Source: Adiantum capillus-veneris (taxonomy: Eukaryota > Streptophyta > Polypodiopsida > Polypodiales > Pteridaceae). From it: 64,000 nucleotides of DNA. The DNA is taken from NCBI GenBank assembly GCA_014529385.2, contig CM043966.1, forward strand, positions 100,538,587 to 100,602,586, in the 5' to 3' direction. Both the position numbers and the translations under genes were made by a program. This document shows, piece after piece, positions 59,845-64,000 of this stretch. Numbering within the stretch: the stretch's first letter is position 1; every line of letters starts with the position of its first letter. Below the pieces are notes generated by a model that ran no database searches, was not told the DNA's origin, and saw nothing but the letters and a program-made list of their open reading frames with translations.

Positions 59845-61136
59845 ATGGATGATGAGGAGTTTCTTTCTTCTTTGTCACCGCAGCAGAGACATCGCTCTGG
59901 CGCATCATCGCGCGTTCCTACTCCATCCGCATCTCCCTCTCTTTCGGAGCATTCGGCGCGCTCCGAAGCTTCGGCGTCGACGAGACAAGCTTCACACTCG
60001 TCTAGACACCGGCGCTCTAGTGGTGGCGGTGGCGGTTGTTGTGGGGATTCCGCCACCGATGCCTCCACACCGCCTCGTGTTCGATGAGGCTCTTTACCCT
60101 CCCCTTCTTTGCCCGCCCCCACACCAGCCACAACATCGCCATCTACGCCAGGTTTTGCACGGATGACTGTTCCTAGCAGCTACACACCTCTACCTACTCC
60201 GCTAGGAGCCACCCCACTCGACACTCCTCGCTTCGGGGCCCAGACGCCGGTGGAGACACCTGACGTCCGTACCCCCATCAACACGCCGCTAGAAACCCCT
60301 GCCGGGACACCCAGGTTCACGCGTCACCGGCCAGAGGGCTTGCCTTACTCCGTCGACTTCAGCGGCGGCATCATCATGGATGATGACGGCAAGAAGGTGA
60401 TCTCGCACATGCGTGGTCTTTGCTCTCAGCTGTTTAGACACTACATACTAAACAAATGGAGTGAAGTACCAAGTGATTTAAAAAACAGAGTCATCAGCAT
60501 ACTTCATGATGAGTTTCCCGTTCCAACACGGGATCAGCGCTTCAATGAAGACCTGATGAAGATTCGAATGCGCGAATACTGCAAACACAAGCGTTCCGAA
60601 GTGCAAAAAGCAATCAAGCATGGGTGGAACAGGCCAGATTGGCTGGCCAAAGAAGATTGGAAGAATGCGAAGAAAGCAGCGCGCGAGAATCCCGACAAGT
60701 GGAATGAACAAAAGGATGCAGCCAGAGTGCGAGTAGAGGCAGGGAGCTCGCACCACTTGGGGAGCGGTGGATGGGCATCATTTGAGGCCAATTTTATAAG
60801 TGTTTTCGCATTGCTCTTTATGTTCGATAGTTTAGGGTTTATGAGTTTTTTAATTCTAACATAATGAATTCTTTGTATGTTTTGACAGTGGTCGATGACA
60901 GGATGTGATCCCACACCGTACGAGCGCGAGTACGCAGGCAGGAAGGGCTTAAACGCCCTGATGGACATTCTCAGTTCTCGCGGCGGCATGGTTAGTATTA
61001 GGGTTTACTCTTTTCTATTTTTTGTATTGTTTTATAAATGTTGTTATATGTTTATACTTACTGAAAGCTGTCTTATTGTCTTTTTTTGCAGAATCCGACA
61101 GATACGCCGCTTGGACGCGATGAGACGTTTTACTAG
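59845..61136 (+). pseudogene. TNPA-like second gene of the CACTA element
   Basis: From ATG 59845 (MDDEEFLSSLSPQQR) a Ser/Pro-rich region is interrupted by TGA 60085-60087 and continues in frame through a Thr/Pro-rich stretch. The conserved part follows: HMRGLCSQLFRHYILNKWSE, KNRVISILHDEFPVP and REYCKHKRSEVQKAIKHGW, ending SSHHLGSGGWASFE. This layout fits the CACTA accessory protein (Transposase_24 type) that binds subterminal repeats. Likely further exons: 60889-60990 (WSMTGCDPTPYEREY...) after TTTTGACAG, and 61092-61136 ending TAG. The first donor near 60786 is non-canonical, so the join is uncertain. Confidence 0.65.
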
Positions 61137-61514
61137 ACGACGTCAGTTTAGCCGTAGCTAGATAGCATTAGTTTAGGGTTTCTCATAGCTTATGTATCAT
61201 GAGACGGATTTTATACGTCTTTTTGAACCATGTATATTATTACATTTGTCACCGCAGTTCATTTTGCCAATCAATTCTTTATGCCTATGATGTTGTACAA
61301 TTGTCATTATTACATTTGCCAATCAATTCATTTTGCCTATGATGTGTACAATTGTCAATTTTACGCTTGTCAATTTTGCAAACAATGCGTCTTGTGGGTG
61401 ACTATTTTGGGTCTATTATCTACCCTTGCACTTTTTAAAAAAAGTGAATCAAGTACAATATGGTTGATGGGTGGCAGGGCATTCAATGCCCTGTCACCAA
61501 AAAGAATTTCTCTC

Positions 61515-61735
61515 GAGCGTCGCTATAACCGTCGCTATTTATGGCTCTGTAGCGTCGCTATGAGGGTCGCTATAGACTTCTGTGTAAACGTCGCTATAAG
61601 CGTCGCTATGAGCGTCGCTATATAGAGACGCATATAGCGACGCTCTCGTAGCGACGCTATTAGCGACGGTTTTAGCGACGTCGGGGGTTATAAAAACCCA
61701 GTGTATTTTCGTCGCTAACAGCGTCACAAGAGCAC
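61515..61735. repeat. right subterminal repeats of the CACTA element
   Basis: More than ten copies of CGTCGC/GCGACG in a palindromic arrangement centred near 61625, with repeated AGCGTCGCTATGAGCGTCGC units. Confidence 0.8.
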
Positions 61736-61845
61736 ACAACCTCTTGTAGTGTAAGAGGAACAAATATGAAATAGAATAAAAAGGACTTTGACGATCATGC
61801 TATAGAGAATCATGTCCTTCTTTCTTTTGTTTTAGTGAAGGATTT

Positions 61846-61849
<4 letters not shown>

Positions 61850-61911
<62 letters not shown>
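61850..61911. repeat. (GA)n microsatellite
   Basis: About 30 GA units, 60 bp downstream of the stop codon of the three-exon gene copy 1. Confidence 0.95.
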
Positions 61912-61913
<2 letters not shown>

Positions 61914-61973
61914 TGAAAGAAATTCAAAAGACTTTGAAAGTTCATAACTTCACAAGGAGACAATACAAAATAG

Positions 61974-62607
61974 TTATTCAAAGTGTAGCCTTTGAGAGAC
62001 CACGTTAGGGATTCTATAAGTCCAAGGACCTATGTTGTATACATTTTGCAAGATACGGGGTTGTGTTTCAACTTGAGTAAATATCCTCAATCGATATGAT
62101 GTAGTGCGGTCTCCAGCAACCCCCACCTGTTGTGCATTGACTGGCCTCTCGTCACTCACAAACCAAATATTAACTTGAATTTGACGATGCTCGTGGTTCG
62201 AAGAAAAGGCAACATGGTAGTATCCAAGAACTTCCATGGACATATCTCTACCTAAGTATAGCATTTCATAAACACCTACGATGATAAAACCTCGATGGGA
62301 GTGATCTCTGCAAAGGAATCCATGAATTATGTAGAGCAATAAAAGCTTAAAACTACAAATATATCATATATAAAAACTCTTACAATATAATATGAGTTTG
62401 ATCAAATAAGATCACCACAAACATAGCAGGAACTCTTCCCCTCCATTGCGGTGGATCTTCAACAGAGTAAGTCAATGTATAAGCCAATCTTCTCAAGAAA
62501 ATAATAGGTCAATTTAATAATAAACTAATTTAAAAAAGAAGATAAATACCTCGAATGAATTCAATGATGTGACCCACTACATAGGAGGCACTGCGTCGAG
62601 GATCCAT
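61974..62607 (-). CDS. unrecognised three-exon gene, copy 1
   Basis: Exons 62607-62550 (58 nt), 62456-62384 (73 nt) and 62307-61974 (334 nt). Donors GTATTT and GTAAGA, acceptors TGTTGAAG and CTTTGCAG, phases 1 and 2. About 154 residues: MDPRRSASYVVGHIIEF, IRDPPQWRGRVPAMF, RGFIIVGVYEMLYLG, EVLGYYHVAF and the C-terminal NIGPWTYRIPNVVSQRLHFE. It is uninterrupted. It is a paralogue of copy 2, from which it was only about 260 bp away before the CACTA element landed between them. I recognise no domain. A Helitron helicase fragment lies about 100 bp upstream in the same orientation. Confidence 0.6.
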
Positions 62608-62705
62608 ATGTGGGAAATACTTTGATCTAAGAGATATGAATAAAATTTTAACATCAAGTGTGTTTGACTTTAAGTGAGAGCCACAATGTCAATTTGAACT
62701 TATTG

Positions 62706-63240
62706 TTATGAGCTCGCTAGTTGTAATACTTCCTTGAATACAATGTTTGGAGTGTAGTAACACTCCGCTTGAGTGTTTTCAGTATTGACAACAATCCTCA
62801 TAGACGCTGCACTTTGTACACGTGACATTGCAACATACAACTGTCCATGAGAGAAGATCGATGACTCAAGATATAGACCAAGAATTCCAAGTGTTTGCCC
62901 TTGTGCTTTGTTGATAGTCATCCCAAAAGCAAGCTTGATTTGAAATTGATGACGCTTCATTTGAAATGGAAGCCCCTGATGGCTTCCAATAATAAAGTCA
63001 ATCCTTGAAAGAAAAACTCTCTCTCCAATATTTGATCCTGTAACTATCTCTGCCTCAATTACCTTATGATGAAATTGCTTGCATATCAATCTAGTTCCGT
63101 TGCATAATCCACGTTTTGGATCCAAATTGCACAGCAACATGATAGGAGCATTTTCTTTCAAGACTAAAGCATGAGGTGGAAAACCACCACCAAGAGTAAG
63201 GCTATTCAGATATTCAATTGTGTACAAATGTGTGTTTTCC
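62706..63240 (-). CDS. Helitron/PIF1 helicase C-terminal fragment
   Basis: An open 173-codon frame with the canonical Helitron helicase end: YLNSLTLGGGFPPHALVLKE, MLLCNLDPKRGLCNGTRLIC, GERVFLSRIDFI, AFGMTINKAQGQTLGILGLY and FSHGQLYVAMSRV. It stops at 62706. Upstream in frame is a TAG (about 63243), possibly an intron edge (AGGATATAG). The Walker A half and the Rep domain are not in the window. It is a different lineage from the Helitron at 40449-44460, judging by motif spelling. Confidence 0.8.
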
Positions 63241-63418
63241 TACTATATCCTCTAACCTAAATACATTTGACACATTGATAGTGACTCAATTAAAAAGTAT
63301 AGTTTGATGAAGATACAACATAGCATTACATATTTCTACCATAAGTAGGACTAAATACATTTGACACAACGGCTTGACTCAATTAAAAAGAACAGTTTGA
63401 TAAAGATACAACAAAACA

Positions 63419-63907
63419 TTACATATTTCTACCATTAGTAGGATTAGGAGGATTAGGTCGTTGAGAAACTTGACGCTGCTTTGGTCGAACTAATCTAGCC
63501 AAAGCACTTAATTTATTTGAGGTAGCTCGGATATCTGAAAGTTTTGAACCTTGAACCTTTATCAAAGCACCAAGCTTATTGATGATACTTCTCAATCCTG
63601 GCACGATTTGTCATAGATTATTGTCTTGCATTCGTCCTTTTGATTCACGTTGACTCCGCAAAGCCTCTTTTCGAAGATTCTCAATAGATGCCAATATCAT
63701 CTTTTGAGAATCCTCAACTTTGGAAAGTTTCTCTCTCATGTATGCCTCACTCTCTAATCTCTGCAAGTTTGATGCTTTTGTCTCTTCTCGCAATTTCCAT
63801 AGTATCCCACTTTCAATCTCCAATGCAGAGCTTAAAGTTTCAACCACATCCGAGACATTGGTTTGCATTATCTCCATCCTATTGCAGGAGGCTTTGATCT
63901 CTAGCAA
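63419..63907 (-). pseudogene. coiled-coil ORF with one in-frame stop
   Basis: The frame 63907-63614 is rich in Glu, Lys and Leu with a heptad pattern (EIESGILWKLREETKASNLQ, LSKVEDSQKMILASIENLRK). TGA at 63613-63611 interrupts it. The same frame continues with SIIN KLGAL and a Pro/Asn-rich end to 63419. The upstream part runs to TAG near 63937, so a previous exon is likely. Family not recognised. Confidence 0.4.
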
Positions 63908-64000
63908 GGTTTCAATAATTTGCTTCTTCGAATTCCACTAGACATTTTGAGCTTCTCTCTTTTCCGCACGCACATTTCGAATACGAAGAGATGAAAGTAT

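Larger units (their letters stand above)
53691..61751 (+). mobile_element. CACTA (En/Spm) DNA transposon, 8,061 bp
   Basis: Perfect 12-bp terminal inverted repeats: CACTACAAGAGG (53691-53702) and CCTCTTGTAGTG (61740-61751). A 3-bp target duplication TAA (53688-53690 and 61752-61754) flanks it. Subterminal arrays of GCGACG/CGTCGC lie at both ends. Inside are a TNP2-type transposase gene and a TNPA-like gene, both on the plus strand, plus a captured HMA fragment. The ends look functional, but both genes carry stops. Confidence 0.92.

Noticed and set aside
63243-63245. A premature stop in the Helitron helicase fragment
   Set aside because: An acceptor-like AG lies at the same place, so it may be intron sequence rather than a nonsense codon.

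Overview
The window looks like a transposon-dense stretch of nuclear DNA from a land plant. The evidence is: LTR elements primed by initiator-Met tRNA, chromodomain Ty3/gypsy elements, a CACTA element with a TNP2/TNPA gene pair, CCCTAA-type telomere-like repeats, introns with plant-like splice sites, a HIPP-like metal-binding fragment and very many long (GA/CT)n microsatellites. A fern or other seed-free plant is possible, but the sequence alone does not settle this. No bacterial-type operon, rRNA gene or CRISPR array was seen.

Layout. 1-3308: gag-only LTR element (TR-GAG type), whose 3' LTR abuts the next element. 3309-7650: broken LINE with ORF1 and ORF2, ending in a microsatellite. 7874-8560: possible exons of an unrecognised membrane protein (minus). 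8648-15252: degenerate chromovirus-like Ty3/gypsy element A, with telomere-like repeats inside its LTR. About 15253-16400: LTR and leader of another element (C). 16401-18778: second, 5'-truncated copy of the same LINE. 19144-26674: gypsy element D (minus), whose RT-RNase H-integrase core is replaced by a Copia fragment. 26675-29545: 3' half of an L1-like LINE holding a hAT-like MITE with an 8-bp target duplication. 29664-36310: gypsy element B (minus), split in its RT by a solo LTR with a 5-bp target duplication.

From 36.3 kb the character changes. On the minus strand, reading from high to low coordinate, are a protein kinase gene (46106-44691), a Helitron Rep/helicase gene (44460-40449), an intron-bearing gene ending in a GIY-YIG nuclease domain (40272-38940) and a small unrecognised ORF (38242-37850). 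Then come a 525-bp tandem duplication, several (CT)n tracts and a LINE ORF1-only unit (50838-51780). The last 12 kb hold two tandem paralogues of an unrecognised three-exon gene, with identical exon lengths and intron phases. They are split by an 8,061-bp CACTA element (53691-61751) with perfect 12-bp terminal repeats and a TAA target duplication. The CACTA element carries a six-exon TNP2 gene, a TNPA-like gene and a captured HMA-domain fragment. A Helitron helicase fragment and a coiled-coil ORF close the window.

Almost every transposon gene is broken. In the frames I could follow, the premature stops are nearly all TAG or TGA rather than TAA, which fits decay of methylated cytosines. The most interesting parts are the kinase/Helitron/GIY-YIG cluster, the paralogous three-exon gene pair, the HMA capture by CACTA, the gypsy-Copia chimera and a motif shared by otherwise diverged LTRs.
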